Assembly: GCF_001428255.1 (NCBI RefSeq)
Contig: NZ_LMRW01000003.1
Coordinates: 50,101 to 114,100, forward strand
Direction: 5' to 3'
Source: Agromyces sp. Soil535
Lineage (GTDB): Bacteria > Actinomycetota > Actinomycetes > Actinomycetales > Microbacteriaceae
Length of the DNA: 64,000 bases
Shown here: positions 15,475 to 24,796 of the stretch, in pieces
Numbering within the stretch: position 1 is the stretch's first letter
Layout: each line of letters opens with the position of its first letter
Notes under the pieces: model-generated
What the model was told of the DNA's origin: nothing
Seen by the model: only the letters and a program-made list of their open reading frames with translations
Database searches by the model: none
Made by a program: the position numbers and the translations under genes

Positions 15475-16788
15475 TCAGAAGCCTTCGGCTCCCTGCGCCT
15501 TGGCGAGTTGCGCGAACTGGTCCTGCGTGGCCTGCGCGACCTCTTCAGGCGTCTTCGTGCCCTGGATCATATCCGCGAGGAAGATGTACAGGTCGGGGTT
15601 CGCGATGGCGAGAGCCTGCATCGACCCCACCGAGCTGCCCAGCGAGTCGCTGACGGCGAGGAGGGCGCTCGGTACCGTGTCGGGCGTCGCCACGTCGTCC
15701 TGCAGCGACACGGTCTCGCGCGTCTCGACGAAGTCGGCGTAGCCGTCGCCCAGCCAGTAGGAGAGGAGCTGGCGTGCTGCTGCCTCCTTCGCCGCGTCGC
15801 CGGTCTTGAAAGCGACGAGGGCGTTGCTCTGGTCGGGGATGAAGGTGCCGACGTTGCCCGACGGGGAGATCGGGAAGAAGCCGATGGTCTCGTCGAGCTC
15901 CTCGGCCGACGCCTTGGACTGGAGCTGGTTGAAGAAGGAGTTCACCTGCACGACCATCGCGGCATCGCCGGCGAGCAGGGCGTCGCCCTGGTCCTCGAAC
16001 GTGGCCGTCTTGATGTCCTCGTTGAACAGCCCCTCGTCGATGAGGCCCTTGTAGGTCTCGATGGTGCCGAGGATGGTCGGGTCGGTGAACTTCTCCTCGT
16101 TCGCATTGACGCGATCCCAGAGTCCGTCGGCCGCGGCATCCGCAAGCTGCACCTGCACCCACCACTGCGTGGCCCAGCGGTCGCCCGCCATCTCGTAGAA
16201 GGGCGTGACGCCGGCGGCCTTGAGGTCGCGGCCGAGCTGGACGAAGGAGTCCCAGTCGGTCGGCAGGTCGGTGACCCCTGCGTCGGCGAGGACCTTCTTG
16301 TTGTAGTAGACCCCCTCGACAGCCGGTGTCGTGATCAGTGCGGCGTAACGGGTGTCGTCGAGGATGCCGGTGATGTCGCGCAGGTCGGCGGCGGTGGCGT
16401 CGAGCCACGGCGCGTCATCGAGCGGCTGCAGGTTCGTCGTGGCGTTGAGCGCGGTGAGCTGGGATGCCGTCGGCTGCCAGAAGGCCAGATCGGGCTTGTC
16501 ACCCGTGGCGACCTTCGTCTGGATGCCCTGCTCGTAGGGGTCGGGGATGGTGACCACGTCGATGCTCGCGCCGGTGAGCTCCTCGAAGCCGGCGACGACG
16601 CTCTCGGGAACGGTGTTCGAGTTCTGCGCCGCCCAGATCGTGAGCGAGACGCCATCGAGCTTCGTGTCCTGGGCGGGCCAGTCGGCTGGGGCGGAGTCGC
16701 CGCCGCCCGCGGTGGGGTCGCTGCATCCGGAGAGGACGAGTGCGGCTGCCGCGGCGACCGCGGCGAAGCCGATCAGAGTTTTCTTCAT
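15475..16788 (-). CDS. Extracellular sugar-binding lipoprotein (family 1 SBP)
   Basis: 437 residues. The signal peptide MKKTLIGFAAVAAAAALVLSGC ends in a lipobox with cysteine at residue 22, so the protein is tethered outside the membrane. The mature part has the family-1 pattern: SLTIWAAQNSN, KPDLAFWQPTASQL, GVYYNKKVLADAGV, and DWDSFVQLGRDLKAAG. It captures the sugar for the two permeases downstream. AGAAG precedes ATG 16788. It lies 74 bp after the alpha-galactosidase gene, consistent with one operon. Confidence 0.9.
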   Translation of the reverse strand: MKKTLIGFAAVAAAAALVLSGCSDPTAGGGDSAPADWPAQDTKLDGVSLTIWAAQNSNTVPESVVAGFEELTGASIDVVTIPDPYEQGIQTKVATGDKPDLAFWQPTASQLTALNATTNLQPLDDAPWLDATAADLRDITGILDDTRYAALITTPAVEGVYYNKKVLADAGVTDLPTDWDSFVQLGRDLKAAGVTPFYEMAGDRWATQWWVQVQLADAAADGLWDRVNANEEKFTDPTILGTIETYKGLIDEGLFNEDIKTATFEDQGDALLAGDAAMVVQVNSFFNQLQSKASAEELDETIGFFPISPSGNVGTFIPDQSNALVAFKTGDAAKEAAARQLLSYWLGDGYADFVETRETVSLQDDVATPDTVPSALLAVSDSLGSSVGSMQALAIANPDLYIFLADMIQGTKTPEEVAQATQDQFAQLAKAQGAEGF

Positions 16789-16862
16789 TGAACTTCTCTT
16801 TCTGTGAACGATACCTCGGCCTCGGGTGATGCCGACGGTGTTGCGATGCAGGTGCCGGATGG

Positions 16863-18998
16863 TCACTCGATGCGGGGTGAGATCCGGAAGGTGCGGGCCG
16901 ATGTCTCGGCATCGCCCGCGCGAACGGTGAGCACTGCCTCCTCTCCGTTCCACTCGGTTTCCCATTGCTGGAGCGTGCGGGGGAAGACCGTCTCGACCAC
17001 GACCTCGAGGCCGCGGAAGTCGGGAAGGTCGAGCCGGACCGGCCCGGGGCCACCTCGGTTCCAGACCGAGACGTATGCGGCCCCCTGGTCCGCGAGCCCC
17101 ATCGACACGACCTGGCCGCCGTCAGGCAGCCCGGTCGGCCAGAAGGGGGTCGAACGGGCGATTGCGCCGCGGAGTCGCTTCGCGGCGTCGACCGCTTCTC
17201 GTACGAGCTCGCGCTGGCCGGAGGTCATCCGGTTGAGGTAGCCCGACAGGTAGTAGCGGCCGAGCAGGCCGGTGACGAGGCAGAACGCGACCTCCTCGTC
17301 GGTCATCTCCGGCTGCGGGTACGCCCAGCTCGCCGCCTGCTCGGGGAGCATCGAGATCGGCGCGGTCGCCGCGATCGGCGGGTACAGCCGGAAGTCCTGC
17401 TGGTCGGAGGTCGATTGCATCTGCAGCCGCGAGAGCATCGCGAAGTCCATCCGCATGGCACCCGAGGCGCAGTTCTCGAGGATGAGTTCGGGATGGCGCT
17501 CGTGCACCGAGTCGAGCCACGCGAGATGGGCGCGGTTGTGCTGGAGCAGGCCATGGCCCGGGCTGTGCGCGTCGACGTCGGTTCCCGAGCCGGGGTTCAC
17601 GTTGTAGTCGAGCTTGAGGAATCCGATCCCGAACTCGTCGACGAGCCGATCGACCACGTCATTCAGGTGCTGAATCACCTTCGGGTGCCGCAGGTCGAGG
17701 TGGAACCGCTCGTGCTCCTCGACGCGTTGACCGGCGCGCTGCAGGAATGCATCGTCGGGGAGCTGGTCGACCAGCGGACTCCGCACGCCGACCACCTCGG
17801 GCTCGAGCCACAGGCCGGGCGTCATGCCGCGGCGGCGGATGTGCTCGATGACCTCGGCGAGCCCCGCGGGGAAGCGCACCGTGGACGGCAGCCACTCTCC
17901 GACGCTCCCCCACCACGACCCGCTGTCGTCGTACCAGCCGGCGTCGATGCAGAAGACCTCGGCTCCCACCTCGGCCGCCGCGTCGATGAGCGGCAGGAGT
18001 CGCTGCGTCGTCGGATCGCCGTTCAGCGTGTTCATGTAGTCGTTGAACACCACCGGCATCCGCTCGTTGTCGACGTGTGGACGCCGGGCGGCGCGCCGGT
18101 AGGCCGTGAGCTGGTCGAGCGCCGCGGCGAATGTGCCGGCGAAGGCGACCGTGACCGGGACGGTGGTGAACCGCTCCCCCGGCGCGAGTGCGAGGGTGAA
18201 GGCGTGGTCGCGATCGGTGGGGCCCGAGAGCGAGAACACGCCGCCGCTCAGGTTCTCGCCGATCTCCCAGCGCCAGCCGCCATTGTGCTCGATCTGCCAG
18301 AGCCAGGCGGCGCCGATCGACGTCGACTCGATGCCGGCCACGGGCAGGGCGCCGCCCGTCGACCAGGTGCCGTACGACGACGCCCCGATGCTGCTGCGCC
18401 GATCGTGTCCGGTGAGGTCCTCGCGGATGCCGACCAGCCCGGCCTCGCGGATGCCGCGCCGAGTCCAACGGCCCTCGCCGAGCCATTCGCCGGTGCCGCT
18501 CACGAGCTCCCACGATTCGAATCCATCACGGTCGACGCGTGGCTTCGCATCGGCGGATGTCGCGGCACCCTCGTCGGGGGTGCCACCGAATGCCGAGCTC
18601 CAGCTCGTGACCGACCGCAGTACCACCGTCGAGTCGCCGACGTTCACGACGTCGACCGACGCCCGGATGCAGCCGGAGCCGTTCGGCGACTCGAGCGTGA
18701 TCGTCGCCTCGATACCGCGCACCGCATCGAGCTGCGTGACCCGGAGGTGGGACGCCTCGCTGTCGCGTTCCTCGACATGCGCCGCGTATCGGAGGGCGCG
18801 ACCGATCTGGCTGTGGTCGAGTCGGTCGGATGCGGGCTCGTGACCCGCGCCGACGGCCACGATCTCCACGAGCGGCACCACGTCGGCCATGGCCACGCGG
18901 GCTCCCCGGGAGGAGATGCCACGGAGACCCACGGCGGAGGAATCGTCCCAAGCGATCTCGATCGCGAGGGAGTCGTCTCCCCAGTGCAGTGTCTTCAT
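16863..18998 (-). CDS. Alpha-galactosidase, glycoside hydrolase family 36
   Basis: 711 residues from ATG 18998. An N-terminal beta-sandwich leads to a TIM barrel with FCIDAGWYDDSG, PGLWLEPE, the nucleophile D464 in FLKLDYN, and the acid/base region TSDQQD near 532-535. ENCASGAMRMD also fits GH36. No signal peptide is present, so the enzyme is cytoplasmic and acts on imported alpha-galactosides. It heads the leftward cluster of binding protein, permeases and LacI. Its -10 element (TATCAT on the minus strand, 19071-19066) overlaps an operator copy. It could also be an alpha-N-acetylgalactosaminidase. Confidence 0.9.
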   Translation of the reverse strand: MKTLHWGDDSLAIEIAWDDSSAVGLRGISSRGARVAMADVVPLVEIVAVGAGHEPASDRLDHSQIGRALRYAAHVEERDSEASHLRVTQLDAVRGIEATITLESPNGSGCIRASVDVVNVGDSTVVLRSVTSWSSAFGGTPDEGAATSADAKPRVDRDGFESWELVSGTGEWLGEGRWTRRGIREAGLVGIREDLTGHDRRSSIGASSYGTWSTGGALPVAGIESTSIGAAWLWQIEHNGGWRWEIGENLSGGVFSLSGPTDRDHAFTLALAPGERFTTVPVTVAFAGTFAAALDQLTAYRRAARRPHVDNERMPVVFNDYMNTLNGDPTTQRLLPLIDAAAEVGAEVFCIDAGWYDDSGSWWGSVGEWLPSTVRFPAGLAEVIEHIRRRGMTPGLWLEPEVVGVRSPLVDQLPDDAFLQRAGQRVEEHERFHLDLRHPKVIQHLNDVVDRLVDEFGIGFLKLDYNVNPGSGTDVDAHSPGHGLLQHNRAHLAWLDSVHERHPELILENCASGAMRMDFAMLSRLQMQSTSDQQDFRLYPPIAATAPISMLPEQAASWAYPQPEMTDEEVAFCLVTGLLGRYYLSGYLNRMTSGQRELVREAVDAAKRLRGAIARSTPFWPTGLPDGGQVVSMGLADQGAAYVSVWNRGGPGPVRLDLPDFRGLEVVVETVFPRTLQQWETEWNGEEAVLTVRAGDAETSARTFRISPRIE

Positions 18999-19066
18999 CG
19001 AAGCAGTTCCCCATCGTCGCGGAGGTGGTCGGGTTTCTCGCCGATCGAGCGGCGGTTCGATCAGTA

Positions 19067-19203
19067 TGATATCGATTTCACGGATCCGCAAGCCGAAGTC
19101 TGAAATCGCTATCAAACGTCCTGACTGCTGTAATCACGGGCTTGTGAAGCGGTCGGAACGCACGGACCACCACCTATTGCGACTCGACCTGAAATCGGTA
19201 TCA
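19067..19203. promoter_or_regulatory. Divergent promoters with three LacI-type operators
   Basis: TGAAATCGATATCA (19080-19067, minus), TGAAATCGCTATCA (19101-19114) and TGAAATCGGTATCA (19190-19203) differ only at the central base. The first covers a minus-strand TATCAT -10 for the GH36 gene. The third covers a plus-strand TATCAT (19199-19204) preceded by TTGCGA with a 16-bp spacer, for the secreted glycosidase. Confidence 0.8.
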
Positions 19204-19371
19204 TGATCACCGATCTGCACGGGTCCTGTGCCCTTCCCACGACGATGCGAGGTTCGGCGACCGCCCGACCTCTCTCGGTGGTGCCGGCGCGGCACTCGGT
19301 CGATCGTTCCGAGCTCGGCCGCGCCGCGGTCGGGCACGCCGCTCCGGCAATGACGACAGGAGAGCGATTCA

Positions 19372-22300
19372 ATGAAGAATTCCCGCAGAAGGCTGACTGC
19401 CGCGGCAGCCGCAGCCGCCACAGCGCTGGTGGCTGGGGGCCTCGCCCCGCTGGCCGCCACCGCTGCAGTCGCAGAGGAAGGAACACAGGTGCTGGGCGTC
19501 GATTTCGCGCAACGCACGGGCGAGTTCCGCGGCGGCGCCACCGGAACCCTCTACGGGTTCGGCGATGACGACGCCCCGACACGCGCCCTCATCAATGGGG
19601 CCCACATCACGAACTCGTCGCAGAAGGCGCCGTACGGCACGCAGCATCCCAGCGGCGACGCGCTCAAGATCGAGGACGGGTTCTTCGACAAGCACGGCGA
19701 GCAGTTGTACATCTACATCCAGGACTACTACCCCGACTGGGCGTACAACGGCGGACAGCGCCCGGGTGACGCCCGCACGTACAACCAGGCCGACGGCTCG
19801 TACACGTCGGTGCCCAATGGCGTGTGGGACTACCTCGAGGTCGTCGAATTCGTCACCGAGGCGGTGGCCACGCAGTCGTCGCATCCCCAGGACTACGTCT
19901 TCATCCCGTTCAACGAGGCGGATGGCGGCAACTGGTACTGGGACTGGGGCGCACTGAAGGACACGTTCCTCGGCGACTGGAAGGCGACGGTCGACACGAT
20001 CCGCGACGTCTATGCCCGCAATGGCCTGGATGCTCCGGTGATCGGCGGACCCGGCGACTCGCGCTGGCAGCCGCAGCGGTCGGCCGACTACCTCGACTAT
20101 GCGCTCGCGCACGACGTGCTCCCCGACATCTTCATCTGGCACGAGCTCGGCATCGACAACCTGGCGACCTTCCGCTCGCACCTCGGGGAGTACCGCGCAC
20201 TGGAGGCAGAACGCGGCATCGAGCCGCTGCCGATCAACATCACCGAGTACGGGATGCTCCGCGACATGGGAGTGCCCGGCCAGCTCATCCAGTGGTTCTC
20301 GATGTTCGAGGACGCCAAGGTCGACGCCCAGACGGCGTACTGGAACTACGCGGGCAACTTCTCCGACAACAGCGCGCGGACCAATGCCGCGAACGGCGGA
20401 TGGTGGATGTTCAAGTGGTACGGCGACCTCGCCGGCAGCGAGACCGTCGCCGTCACTCCGCCTGCGCTCGACGTCGCCGACACCCTGCAGGGCATCGGGG
20501 CGATCGACGTGGAGAACTCGCGTGCGACCGTGCTGTACGGCGGCACCGACGACGACGTCCGCCTCGACATGAGCGGGCTCGACACCGAGACGTTCGGCGA
20601 GCGCGTCGACGTGGAGGTGCGTGAGATCACGCTCACCGGCGCGGAGGGCCTCGCCGGTACTCCGCGGGTGATCACCGCGCTCGACGGGGTCGCGCTCGAC
20701 GCCGGCACGCTCGAACTCACCGTGCCGACGTACGACCGCTATGCCGCCTACCAGGTGATCATCACGCCCGAGCAGCACCGCGTGGTCGCTGCCGACGCCG
20801 TGTGGAGCACCAGCATCGAGGCGGAGGACACCGCGTTGACGGCGGCCATCGCCTACGACCAGAGCCCGACCGCGAACGGCGGTTGGAAGTTCCTCGCGTC
20901 GGGCGGCCGCGATGTCGGATCGTTCAACCAGCCGAGCTCGAAGGCGGACTGGACGGTCGACGTGCCGCGCGACGGCCGCTACCGCTTCCAGGTGATCGGG
21001 GGCGCTCCGGGCACGCCTGGCCGGCACGCCCTGTTCGTCGATGGCGCGCACGACCAGACGGTGCACTACACGGCGGATCTCGCACTCAACGCCACGAGCC
21101 GGTGGCAGTACCGCGGCAGCGCCGAGGTCATCGTCGAGCTCACCGCCGGCCAGCACGTGCTCTCGCTGCGGGCGAGCGAGGACGGCGTCAACCGGCTGCC
21201 CAACTCCGACATCACGCTCGACAAGTTCGTGCTCACCGACGTGACCGACGGAGAGCCGACGGTCTATCCCGCCAGCACGCTGCGGTATGTCGGCGGGGCA
21301 GGCGTGCGCTACGACGCTCCGGCGACGAGGGGCTTCGCGTCGCTCTCCGGCGACCAGCGCGCCGACGTCTACGCGAACGCGTGGGAGTCGGGCTACCACG
21401 ATGTCGTGATCGACTACGCGACCGAGGGCGCCGCCACGATCGAGCTGTCGGTGAACGGGCGCTCGGTCGCCGAGCTCGCAGCGGAGGCATCCGGAACCTG
21501 GCGCTCGACGGCACGCCTGCACCTCTCGCAGGGCATCAACGAGATCGAGCTGCGCTCCCCGGATGGCGTGCTGTTGAAGCAGGTCACGACGATCCGCGCC
21601 GCGGACGGCGACGCGTCGGCCACGACGATCGAGGCAGAGAACGCGACGCTCGCGGGCGCCGCCGCCGTCTTCCAACTGAGTGCGGCAAGCGGCTCGAACG
21701 CGTCGGGCTCGGCCAAGGTCGGGTACCTCGGCAACGGCGCGGCCAACACGCTGCGAGTGGATCGCCAAGCGGCGTTCGCCGCGCCCGGCGAGTATGACAT
21801 CGTGGTGCACTACGCCAACGCCGAGCTGTCGGGACGTCACGACTACAACCCGCAGGTCGTCGACCGCAGGCTGGTCGTGACCGAGACCGGTTCACCCGAG
21901 ACGGCCGCGGTGAAGTACTTCCGCTACACGTACTCGTGGGACAGCTTCTGGGAGCGCACCATCCCGATGACGCTCACGACCGCCGACGGCGCGCTCACGT
22001 TCGGCAACCCCGACGCGTACGCGCCCGACGTGGACAAGATCACGATCGCGCCCGTGCTGCTCGGAACGCCGAGCACGATCGCGACCCCGCCGTCCGACGA
22101 GACGCTGACCGAGGAGAGCCGCGGCGGAGTCACGGTCGCCACGAGCGCGGCCGAGGGGTCGCAGCTGAAGATCGCGCTCCCCGTGGAATTCGCGGGCACG
22201 GATGCCGCGGCCTACCTGCTGCCCGGTGTCACGCGGATCGGAGCCGGAACGGTGGCGAAGAGCGGCAAGCTCACCGTCACGCTTCCGACCGGCGTGGTGG

Positions 22301-22395
22301 GCGACCATCAGCTCGCGGTCTACACGGCCGAAGGTGCGCTGATCGGCTGGGACGACCTCACCGTGACGCCGGCCAGGCGCCCGGGACGCGGCTGA
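19372..22395 (+). CDS. Secreted multidomain glycosidase of clan GH-A, GH39-like, with carbohydrate-binding modules
   Basis: 1007 residues with a signal peptide (basic start, alanine-rich core, cut near residue 34). The catalytic domain (about 40-380) has the clan GH-A acid/base motif FNEADGGNW (E182) and a nucleophile in NITEYGML (E292), with a spacing like GH39. Two CBM6/35-like beta-sandwich modules follow, beginning SIEAEDTAL (about 480) and TIEAENATL (about 745). The end is a beta-rich tail without a sorting signal. It releases a saccharide outside the cell, probably the ligand for the adjoining transporter. The family assignment is by motif only. Confidence 0.75.
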   Translation: MKNSRRRLTAAAAAAATALVAGGLAPLAATAAVAEEGTQVLGVDFAQRTGEFRGGATGTLYGFGDDDAPTRALINGAHITNSSQKAPYGTQHPSGDALKIEDGFFDKHGEQLYIYIQDYYPDWAYNGGQRPGDARTYNQADGSYTSVPNGVWDYLEVVEFVTEAVATQSSHPQDYVFIPFNEADGGNWYWDWGALKDTFLGDWKATVDTIRDVYARNGLDAPVIGGPGDSRWQPQRSADYLDYALAHDVLPDIFIWHELGIDNLATFRSHLGEYRALEAERGIEPLPINITEYGMLRDMGVPGQLIQWFSMFEDAKVDAQTAYWNYAGNFSDNSARTNAANGGWWMFKWYGDLAGSETVAVTPPALDVADTLQGIGAIDVENSRATVLYGGTDDDVRLDMSGLDTETFGERVDVEVREITLTGAEGLAGTPRVITALDGVALDAGTLELTVPTYDRYAAYQVIITPEQHRVVAADAVWSTSIEAEDTALTAAIAYDQSPTANGGWKFLASGGRDVGSFNQPSSKADWTVDVPRDGRYRFQVIGGAPGTPGRHALFVDGAHDQTVHYTADLALNATSRWQYRGSAEVIVELTAGQHVLSLRASEDGVNRLPNSDITLDKFVLTDVTDGEPTVYPASTLRYVGGAGVRYDAPATRGFASLSGDQRADVYANAWESGYHDVVIDYATEGAATIELSVNGRSVAELAAEASGTWRSTARLHLSQGINEIELRSPDGVLLKQVTTIRAADGDASATTIEAENATLAGAAAVFQLSAASGSNASGSAKVGYLGNGAANTLRVDRQAAFAAPGEYDIVVHYANAELSGRHDYNPQVVDRRLVVTETGSPETAAVKYFRYTYSWDSFWERTIPMTLTTADGALTFGNPDAYAPDVDKITIAPVLLGTPSTIATPPSDETLTEESRGGVTVATSAAEGSQLKIALPVEFAGTDAAAYLLPGVTRIGAGTVAKSGKLTVTLPTGVVGDHQLAVYTAEGALIGWDDLTVTPARRPGRG

Positions 22396-22406
22396 GCCTG
22401 CTCGCA

Positions 22407-22443
22407 CGAACGCCCGGTCCTCACAGCGAGGGCCGGGCGTTCG
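22407..22443. terminator. 16-bp hairpin after the secreted glycosidase
   Basis: CGAACGCCCGGTCCTC (22407-22422) pairs with 22428-22443 through one G-U, with a 5-nt loop. It is 11 bp after the stop codon and belongs to the recurrent hairpin family. Confidence 0.8.
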
Positions 22444-22491
22444 GCAGGAGCGGGCGGATGCCGCTTGCTGCGCTCTCGCCGGCGCTGGACG

Positions 22492-22537
22492 TTGACGATG
22501 ATGCTTTGCACATGCAATACTTCTTTTGCACATGCAA
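22492..22537 (+). promoter_or_regulatory. ArsR-type promoter with two operator copies
   Basis: TTGACG (22492-22497) and AATACT (22516-22521) form a promoter. TTGCACATGCAA occurs twice, at 22506-22517 inside the spacer and at 22526-22537 over the transcript start. The copies are exactly 20 bp apart, so two dimers would bind on the same face. Confidence 0.75.
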
Positions 22538-22546
22538 GGAGACCTT

Positions 22547-22879
22547 GTGAATGAGTACACCGGGGACGAGATGGTGCGCATCATGGCCGCACTGTCCAAC
22601 CCGCACCGGATGCGCGTGGTCGCCACGCTCGTGCGGGGCGCCACCTACGTCAGCCAGCTCGCTCGCGAGTTGGAGATCAGCAGGCCGCTGCTGCAGGTTC
22701 ACCTCCGCCGCCTCGAGGCGGCAGGGCTGGTCACCTCACAGCTGCGAATCTCGGAAGAGGGTAAGGCAATGAAGTTCTATTCCATCGAACCGTTCGCTCT
22801 GCAACTGAGCCCGGAGTCGATCGCACGCGGCGCGAGCTCCCTCTCGTTGCCCGACACAGAGGAAGGGAGCGAGCGATGA
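22547..22879 (+). CDS. ArsR-type winged-helix regulator
   Basis: 110 residues from GTG 22547, with AAGGAG 5 bp upstream. The core IMAALSNPHRMRVVATLVRGATYVSQLARELEISRPLLQVHLRRLEAAGLVTSQL is the ArsR helix-turn-helix; no metal-binding cysteines are present. Two operator copies overlap its promoter, so it probably represses itself. Its last codons overlap the small membrane protein gene (ATGA), its likely partner. Confidence 0.85.
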   Translation: MNEYTGDEMVRIMAALSNPHRMRVVATLVRGATYVSQLARELEISRPLLQVHLRRLEAAGLVTSQLRISEEGKAMKFYSIEPFALQLSPESIARGASSLSLPDTEEGSER

Positions 22880-23133
22880 ACGACGGACTGCTGGTCTTCC
22901 TCGCCACCGCCGGCTTGCTGAGCATCATCTTCGTGGTGGTGATCTGGCAGCTCGCTGTCACCTGGCGCGCCAAGGCAGCGCTCGTCCGGGAGGGCGAGTA
23001 TCGCCAACTCTCGGAACGCGCGGTCGCCACCCACGAGGAGACGCAACGCCGGCTCGACGGCATCGCGTCCCAGCTCGCGGAGGCTCGCGCGCAGCTGATC
23101 GCCATCGAGAAGACCCTCACCGTCATCGACTGA
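22876..23133 (+). CDS. Small membrane protein with coiled coil
   Basis: 85 residues. One hydrophobic segment (LLVFLATAGLLSIIFVVVIWQLAV) is followed by a charged coiled coil (HEETQRRLDGIASQLAEARAQLIAIEKTL). No enzymatic motif is seen. It overlaps the ArsR gene by 4 bp, so the two are co-translated. The pairing suggests that the regulator controls a membrane-associated response, but the function is not known. Confidence 0.75.
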   Translation: MNDGLLVFLATAGLLSIIFVVVIWQLAVTWRAKAALVREGEYRQLSERAVATHEETQRRLDGIASQLAEARAQLIAIEKTLTVID

Positions 23134-23251
23134 CGGTGAGGCCCCGGGGTTGCCGAGCGGACACTCGACAACTCCGGGTGAAGATCGCCGCTACACGCCG
23201 CAAGGCGTGCTCTGAACACGACATGATCTCCATCGAAAGGATAGGCGCATC

Positions 23252-24703
23252 GTGCTGCCTGCAACCACGGCCCGCCTCGTAGTGTCGACGTTGATCGTCG
23301 CACTCGGCATCGCCGCCCCATCGAACGCGGTCGCCGCTGAGGACCACAGCGACTCCGCCTACACCACCGAAGACGTGTCGTTCGAGAACGACGGTCTCGC
23401 CCTGCACGGCACCGTGCTCGTTCCGTCGCCGCCGGGTTCTACCCCGACGGCGAAGCCGCCTTCGGCTGAGACGCGTCATCCCGCTGTCGTGATCGTGGCC
23501 GGATCGGGAGCTCGTGTGCGTTCCGACTACCTCGCCGAGGCCCGCGCATTCGCGGCATCCGGCGTCGTCACCCTCATCTACGACAAGCGCACGGTCGGCT
23601 ACTCGCTCACGGAACGCTCATACGAACAGCTGGGCGAGGACGCGATCGCGGCGCTTCGGCTGTTGCGGGATCGCCCCGATGTCGACCCGGCGCGCGTCGG
23701 ATTGTGGGGTCACAGCGAGGGCGGCTGGGTCGTGCCGACGGCCGCGGCATCGCATCCCGAGGTCGGATTCGTCATCCTCGCCGGAGCCAGTGCCCGCCCA
23801 CCGGCAGAGGTGCAGACCTGGAGCACGTGCCGATATCTCGTGAACTCCGGTTTCCCCGAGCGACTGTGTGCGCCGGTCGGAGGCAACCTGACGCGCCTGA
23901 TGGTCGCCGGCGGCCTGTTCCCGGAGGCCGCGTTCGACCCGCTTCCGGCCTTGGCGCAACTGCGCGTCCCCACGCTCGTGCTGCTCGCCGAGTTCGATCA
24001 GTCGACGGCCCCCGTCACGAGCGGGCACCTGTTCGCCGAGACGCTCAGCGGATCGCCACATGCGTCGGTGTGCGTGGTGCCTGGGGCCGACCACGAGTTC
24101 CACGCCAGCCCGAACGGCTTCGAGGCCGGGGAACACTACGCGGACGGCTACCTCCAGCTCGCGTCGACATGGGTGGGAGCTCTTGATGGTGCCGGTGGTG
24201 CCTCCTTCGACTGCCCATCCGCCGCCACCGCACAGCAGGTGGGCGTGCCCACTCGGCTCAGCCCGCTTGATTGGTTCGAATCCCTTGCCGTGCATGCCGT
24301 GGCCGGGTTCGTGCTGCTCGGGGCGTTTCTCTCTTATCCGGTTACGGCCCTGGTGCGACGGATGCGAGGGTCACGGCGATCGGGTCCGGCAGCCTGGCCC
24401 GCGCGTCTCCTCTCGGCCGCGGGTCTCGTCACGGTGCTCGGAACGGTGTGCCTGCTCGGCTACCTGATGGCGACCGGCGCAACCGATCCGATCGGGCCGG
24501 TGCTCCTCGACCGACCCGCGGTCTGGCTGCTTCTCCAGCTGCTCTCGCTGGTCGTCGTGGGCGCTGCGGTGTGGACGACGATCGCGTGGCGGCGAACTCG
24601 CGATCGGGTCACCGTGACCGCGCGAATCCGGTTGGGCATCGTCCTCGCCGGCGCGATCGTCTTCGTGCCGTGGGCGGCGTGGTGGGGTCTGTTCACGGCC
24701 TGA
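23252..24703 (+). CDS. Exported alpha/beta hydrolase with C-terminal membrane domain
   Basis: 483 residues from GTG. After a signal peptide (cut near 29), the hydrolase domain has VIVAGSG (oxyanion strand), the nucleophile elbow GHSEGG, FDQSTAP with the acid, and the base in GADHEF. Four hydrophobic segments follow from about residue 345 to the end (FVLLGAFLSYPVTALV, AGLVTVLGTVCLLGYL, and two more). The active site would face outside with the C-terminal part in the membrane. The substrate is unknown; relatives are annotated as dienelactone hydrolase-like or acyl hydrolase. Confidence 0.8.
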   Translation: MLPATTARLVVSTLIVALGIAAPSNAVAAEDHSDSAYTTEDVSFENDGLALHGTVLVPSPPGSTPTAKPPSAETRHPAVVIVAGSGARVRSDYLAEARAFAASGVVTLIYDKRTVGYSLTERSYEQLGEDAIAALRLLRDRPDVDPARVGLWGHSEGGWVVPTAAASHPEVGFVILAGASARPPAEVQTWSTCRYLVNSGFPERLCAPVGGNLTRLMVAGGLFPEAAFDPLPALAQLRVPTLVLLAEFDQSTAPVTSGHLFAETLSGSPHASVCVVPGADHEFHASPNGFEAGEHYADGYLQLASTWVGALDGAGGASFDCPSAATAQQVGVPTRLSPLDWFESLAVHAVAGFVLLGAFLSYPVTALVRRMRGSRRSGPAAWPARLLSAAGLVTVLGTVCLLGYLMATGATDPIGPVLLDRPAVWLLLQLLSLVVVGAAVWTTIAWRRTRDRVTVTARIRLGIVLAGAIVFVPWAAWWGLFTA

Positions 24704-24796
24704 ACGATGACGACCTCGCGGCCGCCACCCGGGTGCCCACGTTGACGCGGAGTCGGAACGGTCCTGCGACCCTGCGGCGCATCGGGGCAGGCCCGG

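Noticed and set aside
19369..21840. 823-codon minus-strand frame over the secreted glycosidase
   Set aside because: High-GC antisense shadow without homology or ribosome site.
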